Assembly: GCF_000585375.1 (NCBI RefSeq)
Contig: NZ_KK073874.1
Coordinates: forward strand, 4,867,251 to 4,931,250
Source: Cryptosporangium arvum DSM 44712
GTDB lineage: Bacteria > Actinomycetota > Actinomycetes > Mycobacteriales > Cryptosporangiaceae
Length of the DNA: 64,000 bases
Direction of reading: 5' to 3'
Shown: positions 50,771 to 59,438 of the stretch, in pieces
How the letters are laid out: every line of letters starts with the position of its first letter
How positions within the stretch are numbered: the first letter of the stretch is position 1
Made by a program: the position numbers and the translations under genes
The notes under the pieces: generated by a model
Told to the model about the DNA's origin: nothing
The model's database searches: none
The model's input: only the letters and a program-made list of their open reading frames with translations

Positions 50771-51748
50771 ATGACCGCGACGCCTGCCGCCGGGACGAGC
50801 CCGGAGCTAGCCCAGGCCTACACCGGACTGCTCGAACGCCCGAACGGAGACCTCGCCGACTTCGCGCGCCGGCTCGGGCTGGACGAGACGGCCGCCCGCG
50901 CCCTGCTCGACCGGCTGGCCGCCCTCTCGCTGGTCGAGGAGCGCGAACGCGAGCTCGTCGCACTGAGCCCGCTGCTGGCCATGCAGCAGCTCCTCTACCG
51001 CGAACGCGGTCTGCTGGAGCAGCGGCAGGAGTTCCTCCGGGACAGCTATCAGACGCTCACCCAGCTCATGTCCAGTTACGTCGACGCCCGGTTCACCGGC
51101 GCCGGCCCGCGGCTCTTCGAGGAGATCACCGACCTCGCGTCGGTGCGCCGCCGGATCGAGGAACTCGCGGTCGGGGCCCGGTGGGAGCTGCTCTCGTTCA
51201 CGCCGGCCGCGCGGGAGCCGCGGGCGGCGCGGGCGGCGGCCCACGTGCTGGACCGGGGCCTGCTCGACCGGGGCGTGTCGATGCGGACCATCTACCCGGA
51301 CTCCGTCGTCGACGACCGCGGCGCCTACGACTACGCGCGTCAGCTGGCGGCCGGCGGGGGCAGCGTGCGGCTCTGCCCCGAGCTGCCGACCCGCCTGCTG
51401 GTCGTGGACCAGCTCGTCGCGGTGGTACCGCACGACCCGACCGACGGCAGCCGCGGCTGCGTGGTCGTCTCGCACCCGGGCACGGTGGCCGCGCTCGTCT
51501 CGCTGTTCACCGCGTACTGGCGGGCCGGGCGTCCGCTGGCGAAGGTCCGCGACGAGCGGACCTGCACGTCCCTGGAACGGTCGGTGCTGCGGGCGCTGCT
51601 GGCCGGCGCCAAGGACGACGCGGTGGCGCGTCAGATGGGCGTGTCGGTCCGGACGATCCGCCGCTGCATCGCCGACCTGATGGCCCGGCTCGGCGCCTCG
51701 TCGCGCTTCGAACTCGGAGCGGGCGCGACCCGCCGGGGCTGGATCTGA
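50771..51748 (+). CDS. TrmB/LuxR-type regulator with two DNA-binding domains
   Basis: A 325-residue regulator. Residues 1-60 look like a TrmB-like winged helix (LADFARRLGLDETAARALLDRLAALSLV). A middle domain (about 100-245) contains RIEELAVGARWELLSFTPA and DRGVSMRTIYPDSVVDD, typical of the phospholipase-D-like TrmB sensor. The C-terminal LuxR HTH (about 262-320) has LLAGAKDDAVARQMGVSVRTIRRCIADLMARLGA, recognised by its A-R-Q-M-G-V-S-x-R-T core. Such proteins often sit in secondary-metabolite or exporter clusters and may control the ABC exporter upstream. GAGGAGAGG lies just before ATG 50771. Confidence 0.88.
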   Translation: MTATPAAGTSPELAQAYTGLLERPNGDLADFARRLGLDETAARALLDRLAALSLVEERERELVALSPLLAMQQLLYRERGLLEQRQEFLRDSYQTLTQLMSSYVDARFTGAGPRLFEEITDLASVRRRIEELAVGARWELLSFTPAAREPRAARAAAHVLDRGLLDRGVSMRTIYPDSVVDDRGAYDYARQLAAGGGSVRLCPELPTRLLVVDQLVAVVPHDPTDGSRGCVVVSHPGTVAALVSLFTAYWRAGRPLAKVRDERTCTSLERSVLRALLAGAKDDAVARQMGVSVRTIRRCIADLMARLGASSRFELGAGATRRGWI

Positions 51749-51751
51749 CCC

Positions 51752-52402
51752 TCACCCGGTCAGGCCGGCCTCGTGGGCCAGCAGGGCCGCCTGGACGCGG
51801 TTGCGGACGTCCAGGCGGGTCAGGATCTGGCTCACGTACGCCTTCACCGTCCCCTCGACCAGGAACAGCTCGCTCGCGATCGCCGCGTTCGACATCCCGG
51901 CGCCGACCAGGGCCAGCACCTCGCGTTCCCGGTCGGTCAGGCCGGCGATCTTGTCGCGGGCCGCGGCCGCGCCGGCCGAGCGCGCCGACGTCCAGGCCAG
52001 GATCACCCGCTGCGCGACCTTCGGGGACAGGAACGCGGCCCCGTCGGCGGCCGCGTGCACCCCGGCCAGGAGCTCGCGCGGGTCGCCGGACTTCAGGAGG
52101 AACCCGGCGGTGCCGGCCCGCAACGCCCGTTCGATGTACTCGTCCTCGCCGAACGTCGTCAGCATCAGCACGGCGGCCGACGGCACGGCCCGGCGCAGCT
52201 CCTCGGCGGCGGCCAGACCGTCCAGTGCCGGCATCCGGACGTCGAGCAGGACGACGTCCGGGCGGTGGGCGCGTGCGGACTCGACGGCCTCGCGGCCGTT
52301 CCCGGCCTCGGCGACGACCTCGACCTCCGGATCGGTGGCGAGGATCGCCCGTACTCCGGCGCGGATCATCGCCTCGTCGTCCGCCACCAGGACGCGGATC
52401 AT
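51752..52402 (-). CDS. NarL/FixJ-family response regulator
   Basis: A 216-residue response regulator: receiver domain 1-120 with acidic pair D8/D9, phospho-acceptor D54 (LLDVRMPALDG) and K104 region (GFLLKSGDP), then a LuxR HTH at about 145-210 (LTDREREVLALVGAGMSNAAIASELFLVEGTVKAYVSQILTRLDVRNR, core G-M-S-N-x-x-I-A). Its ATG overlaps the kinase stop (ATGA), so the pair is one two-component system. It is convergent with the TrmB/LuxR gene. Confidence 0.95.
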   Translation of the reverse strand: MIRVLVADDEAMIRAGVRAILATDPEVEVVAEAGNGREAVESARAHRPDVVLLDVRMPALDGLAAAEELRRAVPSAAVLMLTTFGEDEYIERALRAGTAGFLLKSGDPRELLAGVHAAADGAAFLSPKVAQRVILAWTSARSAGAAAARDKIAGLTDREREVLALVGAGMSNAAIASELFLVEGTVKAYVSQILTRLDVRNRVQAALLAHEAGLTG

Positions 52403-53940
52403 CGCCGCCCACCTCTCGAGTTCGGGCCGGGAATCAGGTCGATCGCCGCGACGACGCCGCCGGCGAAACAGACGCGGTAGACGTCCCGCGCGGGCGGGAA
52501 GAGCTTGCCGCTGACGTTGTAGTAGACGCACTCGGAACCGGCCGGCTTCGAGGGCTCGACGACGTCCGGGCGTTCGCTGACCTGCAGCAGCGGCAGGATG
52601 TCCCGGGCCTCGTCCTCGGGCTGGCCGAGGTGGATGCGCAGCTGGTCCCACGGGTCGACCACCGACGCGGTGGTCTCGACGACATAGCCGGCCAGCACCA
52701 CGCCGACCAGGAGCACGCCGGCGAGCACGGGCACGACGACGGTGAGCACGAGCCCGCGCCGCGTCCGCTTGCGGGCGCTCTCCAGCCGCCCCGCCGACTC
52801 GGGCACCGGTTCGGGCACCGGCCCGGCCGGGACGCGCGGCACGGTGGCCACCACGCGGAACGTCCCGGTCGCGGTCCCTTCCCCGGCCTCGGCCCCGGCG
52901 TGGAACGTGCCGCCGGCGAGTCGCACCCGCTCGGCCAGCCCCAGCAGGCCGGTGCCGGGTGCGGAGGCGTCCGCCGGAGCGTCGATCGGGTTGGCCACCT
53001 CCACGGTGACCGAGTCCTCGTCGCCGGTGAGGCGGCCGGTGACCGGGGCGCCCGGGGCGTGCCTGGCCGCGTTGGTCAGGGCTTCCTGCACGACCCGGTA
53101 GACGGCGCGGTCGACGAGCGGCGGCAACGCGTCGCGCGCGCCGACCGGGAAGTCGAGCACCAGGCCGGCGCGGCGGACCCGGTCCACCAGCGCCTCCAGG
53201 GTCTCCTCGACCGGCTGCAGCGGCGCCGTCGCGTCGGTACGCAGGACGCCGATCACCGCGCGCAGCCGCTCGGTGGCCGCGGCCGCGCCCTCGCGCAGCT
53301 CGGTGGCGGCGGCCCGCTGGGACTCCCCCAGCGTCGGGTCGAGTTCGAGCGCCCCGGCGCGCAGCGCGAGCAGGCTCAGCTCGTGGCCGAGCGCGTCGTG
53401 CATGTCCTCGGCGATCCGGGTGCGTTCACGCAGCCGCGCCTTCTCCGCCACGAGCGTCTGGCCCCGCTCCAGCTCCCCGGCCAGCGCCCACCCACCGGCC
53501 GCGAGCTCCCGGCGCTGCCACAGATAGCGCCCCACCAGCCACGGGAACACCCCGCAGAACACGACCTCGCCGACCAGGTAGTAGGCGTACCAGCGGTCGC
53601 CGCCGGTCAGCAGGGTCCGGCCGAGCGTCAGCAGCGGCGCGGACACCCCGAGCGCGACGAACGTCCACAGCGCCGGACGCGGCCGCACCGCGGAGCGTCC
53701 GATCAGGAACGACAGGCCGGCGAACGGGCCGAACAGCCAGACGTCCGCGGCCAGCAGGCCGCCGGTGAGCACGAGCGCGGCGAGCGGCGCGACCCGGCGC
53801 ACCCCCACCGCCACCGCGACGACCAGGCTCGCGACGATCAGCCCGTTGACGTAGGCGCCGTCGGCGATGCGCTCCCCGTTCATCGGCAGCAGAGCGGAGA
53901 GCGCGAGCCAGAGCAGCACGTCCCCGGCGATCCGACGCAT
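52399..53940 (-). CDS. Histidine kinase with extra C-terminal membrane-anchored domain
   Basis: A 513-residue sensor kinase. About five membrane helices fill residues 5-140. The HisKA_3 dimerisation region has the phospho-acceptor H181 in MHDALGHELS, and the HATPase domain has ALTNAARHAPG (N box) and GTGLLGLAERV (G box). This core ends near 385. Unusually, a further TM helix (about 408-432, VVVPVLAGVLLVGVVLAGYVV) and a 75-residue extracytoplasmic tail follow, with two Cys (SECVYYNV, VCFAGG). The tail could be a second sensor. ATG 53940 is assumed; GTG 53949 is possible, because GAGGAGG abuts the ATG. Confidence 0.92.
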   Translation of the reverse strand: MRRIAGDVLLWLALSALLPMNGERIADGAYVNGLIVASLVVAVAVGVRRVAPLAALVLTGGLLAADVWLFGPFAGLSFLIGRSAVRPRPALWTFVALGVSAPLLTLGRTLLTGGDRWYAYYLVGEVVFCGVFPWLVGRYLWQRRELAAGGWALAGELERGQTLVAEKARLRERTRIAEDMHDALGHELSLLALRAGALELDPTLGESQRAAATELREGAAAATERLRAVIGVLRTDATAPLQPVEETLEALVDRVRRAGLVLDFPVGARDALPPLVDRAVYRVVQEALTNAARHAPGAPVTGRLTGDEDSVTVEVANPIDAPADASAPGTGLLGLAERVRLAGGTFHAGAEAGEGTATGTFRVVATVPRVPAGPVPEPVPESAGRLESARKRTRRGLVLTVVVPVLAGVLLVGVVLAGYVVETTASVVDPWDQLRIHLGQPEDEARDILPLLQVSERPDVVEPSKPAGSECVYYNVSGKLFPPARDVYRVCFAGGVVAAIDLIPGPNSRGGRR

Positions 53941-54099
53941 CCTCCTCACCGCCCCGACGCTACCGACGGCGGTCGGCGCCGCCCACTGCCGAAAGTAAGC
54001 AAGGAAGCCCTGGTGCCGCACGGCATCGGCGAGGGCGACCTGGCCGGCGTCGTGGCGGTGGGGGTGCGCCGGGTCGCGCCGCTCGCCGCGCTGCACGCG

Positions 54100-54420
54100 C
54101 CTTTCCGCACGTTCGCCGCCGGGCAGGACACATCGGCGTTCGACGCTCCGGCACTGATCGGGCAGATCCGCATCGTGTTCGACAGCCCGGCGCGCGGATC
54201 TCCGGCGGCGACCCCGACCGCCTGCGGGTGGTGGCCGTACGCCGCCGGTTCGGCGGGAGGCTCACGTACGCGTCGGCGCCCTGGGAGTTCCCCGACTGGG
54301 CCGGGTTCGACCTCGTCGGCGTCGACGCCTACCGTGCCGCCTACAACACCGCCACGTTCGCCGACGAGATTCGCGCGCGGCGTTCGGGGCGCTCGCCGCG
54401 CGCGACGGCGCCCGGTCCGA
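54100..54420 (+). pseudogene. Remnant of a secreted glycosyl-hydrolase-like protein
   Basis: The 580-base gap between the kinase and the SGNH gene holds no intact gene. Around 54222-54380, in frame with 54228, the sequence reads GGRLTYASAPWEFPDWAGFDLVGVDAYR, a pattern seen in TIM-barrel glycosyl-hydrolase-like proteins of actinobacteria (the W-x-x-F-D-x-V-G-V-D core). It then loses similarity; a more upstream stretch in another frame (APFRTFAAGQDTSAFD) may belong to the same relic. No start or full domain remains. Confidence 0.4.
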
Positions 54421-54519
54421 CCCGGTTTGACCCGGTTTTACCCGCCAGCAGGTGTGATCTCGTTCGGACCCGGCACCCTCGAGTGGCCGCGCGAAACCGT
54501 TGCCTGCTGCAATACGGGC

Positions 54520-55269
54520 ATGCGTTATGCGGCGATCGGCGACAGTTTCACCGAGGGCGTCGGGGATCCACGGCCGGACGGCACCGTCCGGGGCTGGGCC
54601 GACCGGGTGGCCGAGGGGCTGGCCGCGGCACTCGACGAGCCGGTCGAGTACGCCAACCTGGCCATTCGCGGCCGGTTGCTGCGTCCGATCGTCACCGAGC
54701 AGCTCGACGCCGCGCTGTCGCTGGACCCGCTGCCCGACCTGCTCACGCTCAACGGCGGGGGCAACGACATGCTGCGCCCGGGCGTCCGGATCGGCGACCT
54801 GCTCGCGCTGACCGACCGGGCCGCCCGCCGGTGCGCGGACGCCGGCGTGCGGCTGGTGTTGCTCAGCGGCGCCGACCCGACGGCCCAGCTCCCGCTGGGC
54901 CGTCTCGTCCGCCGCCGCGGCGCGGCGCTGACCGCGGGGTCGGTCACGATCGCGGCCCGGTACGGGCTCACGTTCGTCAACGGCTTCGGTGACGACGAGA
55001 TCCGCGCACCGCGGTACTGGTCGTCCGATCGGTTGCACCTCAACGGTGCCGGTCACGCGCGGATCGCGGGCCTGGTGCTGCACGGGCTCGGCCACGGCCC
55101 GGTGCCGCCGCCCGCCCCGCCGCAGCCGCCGTCGGTGCGCAGCGCGGCGACGACCGCGCGGTATTACCGCGAGCACGTCGTGCCGTGGGTGAACCGGCGG
55201 CTGCACGGCACCTCCTCGGGCGACGGCCGCCGGGCCAAGCACCCCGCGTGGTCCCCGGTCACCGCCTGA
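54520..55269 (+). CDS. SGNH-hydrolase (GDSL-like esterase)
   Basis: A 249-residue SGNH-fold hydrolase. Block I is AAIGDSFTEG (nucleophile S9), block III LTLNGGGNDML (Asn) and block V SSDRLHLNGAGH (Asp and His). No signal peptide is seen, so it is cytosolic. The C-terminal 40 residues are Pro-rich and basic (HVVPWVNRRLHG). Such enzymes hydrolyse ester bonds of lipids or acetylated sugars. Another GDSL gene follows, so the two may act together. ATG 54520 immediately precedes block I. Confidence 0.92.
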   Translation: MRYAAIGDSFTEGVGDPRPDGTVRGWADRVAEGLAAALDEPVEYANLAIRGRLLRPIVTEQLDAALSLDPLPDLLTLNGGGNDMLRPGVRIGDLLALTDRAARRCADAGVRLVLLSGADPTAQLPLGRLVRRRGAALTAGSVTIAARYGLTFVNGFGDDEIRAPRYWSSDRLHLNGAGHARIAGLVLHGLGHGPVPPPAPPQPPSVRSAATTARYYREHVVPWVNRRLHGTSSGDGRRAKHPAWSPVTA

Positions 55270-55290
55270 CCCGGCCCACTCTGTACGCCA

Positions 55291-55332
55291 CCGTATAAAG
55301 AGGTCTACCCTCGATTTATACGGTCCCGTATA
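55291..55332. promoter_or_regulatory. TetR-like operator array before the GDSL-GNAT gene
   Basis: TATACGGTCCCGTATA (55317-55332) is a perfect 16-bp palindrome. A further arm, CCGTATAAA (55291-55299), pairs with TTTATACGG (55315-55323). The repeated CCGTATA half-site fits a TetR-family operator and overlaps likely -10 sequence (TATAGA, 55329-55334). No TetR gene lies in the window near it. Confidence 0.6.
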
Positions 55333-55348
55333 GATAGAGGAGTGCGTC

Positions 55349-56566
55349 ATGCGCGTCGCGCCGCTCGAGCCCCTGGTCGCCGCGGTCCAGGGGACCTGGT
55401 TACGCCGCACCACCGCACCGCTGCCCCCGGCCGGCGGACCGGCGAGCGGCCGCACCGGTCCGGTCGGCCACGCGCCGCTGAACGTCGTCGTGGTCGGCGA
55501 CTCGACCGCGGCCGGATGCGGCGTGACGAGCCACCGGGAGGGGTTCGCCTGCGGGTTCGCCCACGAGTTGACCGCGCGGACCGGCCGACCGGTCCGCTGG
55601 GAGGTCGTCGGGCAGTTCGGGGCGACCGCCCGGCGCGTCCGGCACAAGCTGATCCCCCGGGTCGGCGCGGACTTCGACCTCGCGGTGCTGCTCGCCGGCG
55701 GCAACGACGTGCTGGGCGGGCGCGACCCCGAGCACTGGCGGGACGACCTCACCGCGATCCTCGACGCGCTCGAGGAACGCGCCGGCCGCGTCGTCGTCGC
55801 CGGTGCCCCGCCGTTCGCCCGGTTCCCGGGCCTGCCCGGCGCGCTCGGGCGGTACCTGGCGCAGCGGGCGGACGCGCTCGACGACGCGTCGCGCGCGGTC
55901 TGCCGTCCCCGGCCGGGCAGCGACTGGGTCACCGTCACCGAACCGCCACCGGCCGGCTTCTTCTCGGCCGACGGCATGCACCCCTCCGCGGCCGGCTACC
56001 GGCGCTGGGCCCACGAGATCGCGCGTCAGCTGACCGGCCTCGGCCCGGCCGGGCCGGCCACCGGCGCCCTGCGTACCGCCGCGGGCGTCACGCTTCCGGT
56101 CCGCGACGCCGCCGCCGGCGACCTGGCTGCCGTCGACGACCTGCACCGCCGGTGCTCGACCCCGACGCTGACCAGCCGCTACCACGCCGGGCGCACCGGG
56201 CTGAGCGCGGCGGACTGGCAGCGGATGGTCGATCCCCGGCACGGACGCACGCTGGTGTTCGCGGATCCGGCGGCGGAGGGCTCGCTGGCCGGCTTCGCGA
56301 ACCTGCTCCGGACCGCGCCGGAGGGACCGGTGGAGGTCGCGTTGCTGCTCCGCGACGACTGGCAGGGCGTCGGCGTCGGACGTGCGGCGGCCCGGCACCT
56401 GGTGCGTGTCGCGCACCGGCTGGGCGGCACCGAGCTGGTCGCCTGGACCGAGCCGGCGAACGTCCGGGCGGCCGCGCTGCTGCGGAGCGTCGGCGCGCGG
56501 CCGGATTTCTCCGAGCCCGGCTCGGTCCGCTGGGCCCTCCGGCTGGATCAGCCGGGGACGCCGTGA
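55349..56566 (+). CDS. GDSL esterase - GNAT acetyltransferase fusion
   Basis: A 405-residue two-domain protein. Residues about 44-232 are an SGNH hydrolase: VVVVGDSTAAGCG (S52), LLAGGNDVLGG and ADGMHPSAAGY. Residues about 245-400 are a GNAT domain: LPVRDAAAGDLAAVDDLH, RDDWQGVGVGRAAARHLV (the acetyl-CoA loop Q/R-x-x-G-x-G/A) and TEPANVRAAALLRSVGA. One chain that removes and transfers acyl groups is unusual; a role in remodelling acylated metabolites is possible. GAGGAG lies 7 bases before the ATG at 55349. The 3' end overlaps the convergent OYE gene by 19 bases. Confidence 0.88.
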   Translation: MRVAPLEPLVAAVQGTWLRRTTAPLPPAGGPASGRTGPVGHAPLNVVVVGDSTAAGCGVTSHREGFACGFAHELTARTGRPVRWEVVGQFGATARRVRHKLIPRVGADFDLAVLLAGGNDVLGGRDPEHWRDDLTAILDALEERAGRVVVAGAPPFARFPGLPGALGRYLAQRADALDDASRAVCRPRPGSDWVTVTEPPPAGFFSADGMHPSAAGYRRWAHEIARQLTGLGPAGPATGALRTAAGVTLPVRDAAAGDLAAVDDLHRRCSTPTLTSRYHAGRTGLSAADWQRMVDPRHGRTLVFADPAAEGSLAGFANLLRTAPEGPVEVALLLRDDWQGVGVGRAAARHLVRVAHRLGGTELVAWTEPANVRAAALLRSVGARPDFSEPGSVRWALRLDQPGTP

Positions 56567-57735
56567 TCGGGGGCCAGCACGCAGTGGCTGCGCGCGAAGA
56601 TCGTCGGCATGCAGCGGTTGTTGTGGTCGCAGCGGGAGCGGGTGGCGGGGTCGGCCCGGATGCGCGTGATCAGGTCGGGCTCGCGCAACAGGGCCCGGCC
56701 CATCGCGACGAACGCGAAGCCCTCGGCCAGCGCGGTGTCCATCGTGGCCCGGTTCGTGACGCCTCCGAGCAGGATCATCGGCAGCGACACGGCCGCGCGG
56801 ACCCGGCGGGCGTCCGGGAGCAGGTAGGCCTCCTGGTACGGGTACTCCTTCAGGAAGCGGTGACCGAACCGGCGCACGACCGGGCGCGCCGGGGCCGGCA
56901 TCGCCGCGGCGAACTCGCGGACCGGGGCGTCGCCCTTGAACAGGTACATCGGGTTGAGCAGCGAGCTGCCCGCGGTCATCTCCAGCGCGTCGAGGGTGCC
57001 GTCGGCCTCCAGCATGCGGGCCACCACGACCGACTCGTCCAGGCCGAATCCGCCGGGTACACCGTCGTCGAGGTTGAGCTTGGCCAGGATCGCGATCCGG
57101 TCGCCGGCCGCGTCCCGCACCGCGCGCATCACCTCGCGGGCGAACCGCGCCCGGTTCTCCAGCGCGCCGCCGTAGGCGTCCCGCCGCCGGTTGAGCTTGG
57201 GGCTCAGGAACGCGCTGGCCAGGTAGTTGTGGCCGAGGTGGATCTCGACGGCGTCGAAGCCGGCCTCGATCGCCATCCGCACCGCGGCGCCGTGCTGCGC
57301 GACGACCCGCGCCAGGTCGGCCGGGGTAGCGGTCTTCGCCGCCCAGGTGGCCGGGCTGCCCCGCCGGCTGGGCACCAGCGCCCGGCCGCCGCGCGCACCC
57401 CGGGAGACGCCCACCGGCCCGGAGTGGCCGATCTGGGCCGAGACGGCCGCGCCCTCGCCGTGCACCGCCGCGGTGAGCCGGCGCAGCCCCGGGAGAGCCT
57501 CGTCGCGCCAGACGATCTGGTGGTGGTCGGTGCGGCCGGCCGGCGCGACCGCGCAGTACGCGACCGTGGTCATCCCGACGCCCCCGGCGGCGTACTCGCG
57601 GTGGAAGTCGATGAGCGCGTCGGTCACCAGCCCCCGCCGGGCCCGGTTCTCGTAGGTCGCGGACTTGATCACGCGGTTACGCACGGTCAGCGGCCCGATC
57701 CGCCCGGGCGAGAACACGTCGGGTGCGGCGCTCAT
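56548..57735 (-). CDS. NADH:flavin oxidoreductase (Old Yellow Enzyme family)
   Basis: A 395-residue FMN-dependent TIM-barrel enzyme. Motifs: GPLTVRNRVIKSATYEN at the N-terminus, AQIGHSGPVG, EIHLGHNYLASAFLSPKLNRR with active-site His/Asn, and LLGGVTNRATMDTALAEGFAFVAMGRALL for FMN phosphate binding. The C-terminus has a Cys/His-containing tail (CDHNNRCMPT). It probably reduces an activated C=C bond, such as an enoyl or dienone group. ATG 57735 overlaps the SDR stop, so the two genes form one operon under a KstR2-like operator. Confidence 0.93.
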   Translation of the reverse strand: MSAAPDVFSPGRIGPLTVRNRVIKSATYENRARRGLVTDALIDFHREYAAGGVGMTTVAYCAVAPAGRTDHHQIVWRDEALPGLRRLTAAVHGEGAAVSAQIGHSGPVGVSRGARGGRALVPSRRGSPATWAAKTATPADLARVVAQHGAAVRMAIEAGFDAVEIHLGHNYLASAFLSPKLNRRRDAYGGALENRARFAREVMRAVRDAAGDRIAILAKLNLDDGVPGGFGLDESVVVARMLEADGTLDALEMTAGSSLLNPMYLFKGDAPVREFAAAMPAPARPVVRRFGHRFLKEYPYQEAYLLPDARRVRAAVSLPMILLGGVTNRATMDTALAEGFAFVAMGRALLREPDLITRIRADPATRSRCDHNNRCMPTIFARSHCVLAPDHGVPG

Positions 57736-58640
57736 CGGGCGCCGTAGGGCCGCTCGGGCGCGGGCGCGGCCGTCAGCAGGTCGCGCACCGCCGGTCCGAC
57801 CGCGGCGGCGTCCCAGCGGGTGTCGAGCGCGGCCACCGGCCCGTGGCGCCACCCGTCCTCGAGGCAGATCCGCCCACCCTCGATCTCGACGACGCGGCCG
57901 GTGACGTCGCCCGCGTCCTCGGACGCGAGCCACGCCACGACCGGCGACACGTTAGCCGGATCCATCCGGTCGAACCCCTCGTCGGGCGCGGCCATCGTGG
58001 CCGCGAACGGCCCCTCGGTCATCCGGGTGCGCGCGGAGGGCGCGATCGCGTTCACGGTCACCCCGTAGGGCGCGAGCTCCTCCGCGGCGACCAGCGTCAG
58101 GCCCGCGATCCCCGCCTTCGCCGCGGAGTACGTGCCCTGGCCGACGCTCCCCTGCAACCCCGCCCCGGACGAGGTGTTGACGACCCGGGCAGCCCGCGGC
58201 CGGCCCGCCTTCGCCTCCTGCCGCCAGTACGCGCCCGCGAACCGCAGCGGCGCGAAGTGGCCCTTGAGGTGCACGCGGATCACCGCGTCCCATTCCTCTT
58301 CGGACGTGTTGACCAGCATCCGGTCACGCACGAAACCGGCGTTGTTGACGAGCACGTCGAGCGCGCCGAACGTCGTGACCGCCTGGTCGACGAGCGCCGC
58401 GGCGGCGGCGAAGTCGGCGACGTCGGCCGCGTTGGCGATCGCCTCGCCGCCGGCCCGGCGGATCTCGGCCACGACCTCCTCGGCCGGGCCGGCCGACGTC
58501 CCCGCCCCCGCGCCCGAGGTACCCAGGTCGTTGACGACGACTTTCGCACCCTGCCGGGCCAGTTCGAGCGCGTGCGCGCGGCCGAGGCCGCGCCCGGCGC
58601 CGGTGACGATCGCGACGCGTCCTTCGAGGATGCCGGTCAT
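57732..58640 (-). CDS. Short-chain dehydrogenase (3-oxoacyl or hydroxysteroid type)
   Basis: A 302-residue classical SDR. GAGRGLGRAHA is the NAD(P)-binding TGxxxGxG motif, VLVNNAG follows, and the catalytic triad is the Ser in NTSSGAG, with YSAAK supplying Tyr and Lys. The closest type is the HSD17B4/multifunctional-enzyme-like dehydrogenases that act on 3-hydroxyacyl-CoA or steroids, suggested by the NDLGTSGAGAG segment. It is the first gene of the SDR-OYE operon; a KstR2-like operator lies 12 bases upstream. Confidence 0.92.
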   Translation of the reverse strand: MTGILEGRVAIVTGAGRGLGRAHALELARQGAKVVVNDLGTSGAGAGTSAGPAEEVVAEIRRAGGEAIANAADVADFAAAAALVDQAVTTFGALDVLVNNAGFVRDRMLVNTSEEEWDAVIRVHLKGHFAPLRFAGAYWRQEAKAGRPRAARVVNTSSGAGLQGSVGQGTYSAAKAGIAGLTLVAAEELAPYGVTVNAIAPSARTRMTEGPFAATMAAPDEGFDRMDPANVSPVVAWLASEDAGDVTGRVVEIEGGRICLEDGWRHGPVAALDTRWDAAAVGPAVRDLLTAAPAPERPYGAR

Positions 58641-58651
58641 CCCGCCAACCT

Positions 58652-58669
58652 ACCAAGCAATCGCTAGGT
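58652..58669. promoter_or_regulatory. KstR2-like operator before the SDR-OYE operon
   Basis: ACCAAGCAATCGCTAGGT matches the ideal palindrome ACCAAGCAATTGCTTGGT at 16 of 18 bases. Sites of this kind bind TetR-type repressors of steroid or acyl-CoA catabolism. The same 18-bp pattern recurs at 61619-61636. Confidence 0.62.
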
Positions 58670-58699
58670 CGGGATGAGTTCACCATTCTCGACCGATGT

Positions 58700-58770
58700 T
58701 GTGGACGGCTCGACCGCGTCCCCGGGGGGCTCGACCGCGTCCGGGGGACGGCTCGACCGTGTCCGGGGCG
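58700..58770. repeat. Short tandem repeat, about three copies
   Basis: GGCTCGACCGCGTCC and near-identical forms (one with GTG for GCG) recur three times with G/C-rich spacers between about 58705 and 58765. The stretch 58670-58916 holds no recognisable gene. Confidence 0.6.
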
Positions 58771-58916
58771 GAGCCGGACGGCACCGCGCTCGGGCCGGCC
58801 CGGGCGATCGCCGCGACGGATCCGCGGGTGATCCGGCATCGACCTGATCGACGCGGGGCTCATGTTCGAACTCACCCTGTCCGGCGTCGGCTACGAACGC
58901 CGGACCGCGCCGCGAC

Positions 58917-59438
58917 CGGGACCCTGCGCACCCCGCTGACCGAGGTCGTCGGCGTGGAGCACCCGATCGTCCGGGTCGACAACCGCGAGAAGGCCATCAT
59001 GGAGGTCCGCGAACACACCGACCGCCCGTTCGGCGTCGACCTCCACACCGACGCCGGTGGCGCGGATGGCTGCGTCGACCAGCGGATACGCCACGGCGCG
59101 CGCGTCGCCTCGGTCGCGGACGAGCGGCTGAGCGGCTCCTCGTGGCGCGCACTGCCGGCCTCTACGTTTAGGCGATGCACTGGGCCGGTGACCGCGCGAC
59201 ACGGCAGGCCGGTGACCGCGCGATGCGGCAAGCCGGTGACCGCGCCTGGGCCCGGACGATGCTCGCCGCGAACGCCCCGGTGGTGCTGCGCGCGGGCCTG
59301 GTGAAGGGTGACACGGGCGCAGGCATGCTCGCCCCGGGGCAGGTCGTCGGCATGACCGACGACCTGCCCTCGCGCGCGGAGCTGCTCGGGGGCATCACCG
59401 CCGAGCTGCGCTCCACGCACGCCGCCGTCACCGGTTGA
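58917..59438 (+). pseudogene. Nitronate monooxygenase remnant with large internal deletion
   Basis: Around 58920-59130 the plus strand encodes LRTPLTEVVGVEHPIV and TDRPFGVDLHTDAGGADGCV, the N-terminal region of FMN-dependent nitronate monooxygenases. After about 59175, in another frame, APVVLRAGLVKGDTGAGMLAPGQVVGMTDDLPSRAELL matches the family's C-terminus (core G-Q-V-V-G-x-x-D-D-L-P-S). The central barrel, about 200 residues, is gone and replaced by a short repeat at 59185-59250. The gene cannot make a functional enzyme. Confidence 0.75.
59185..59250. repeat. 24-bp direct repeat inside the nitronate monooxygenase relic
   Basis: A unit beginning GGTGACCGCGCGA and ending GGCAGGCC or GGCAAGCC occurs twice in tandem, with a partial third copy (GGTGACCGCGCC). 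It marks the deletion point of the pseudogene. Confidence 0.7.

Noticed and set aside
51181-54519. Very long plus-strand frame running into the SGNH hydrolase
   Set aside because: Before the ATG at 54520 it is antisense to the response regulator and kinase and has no domain match.
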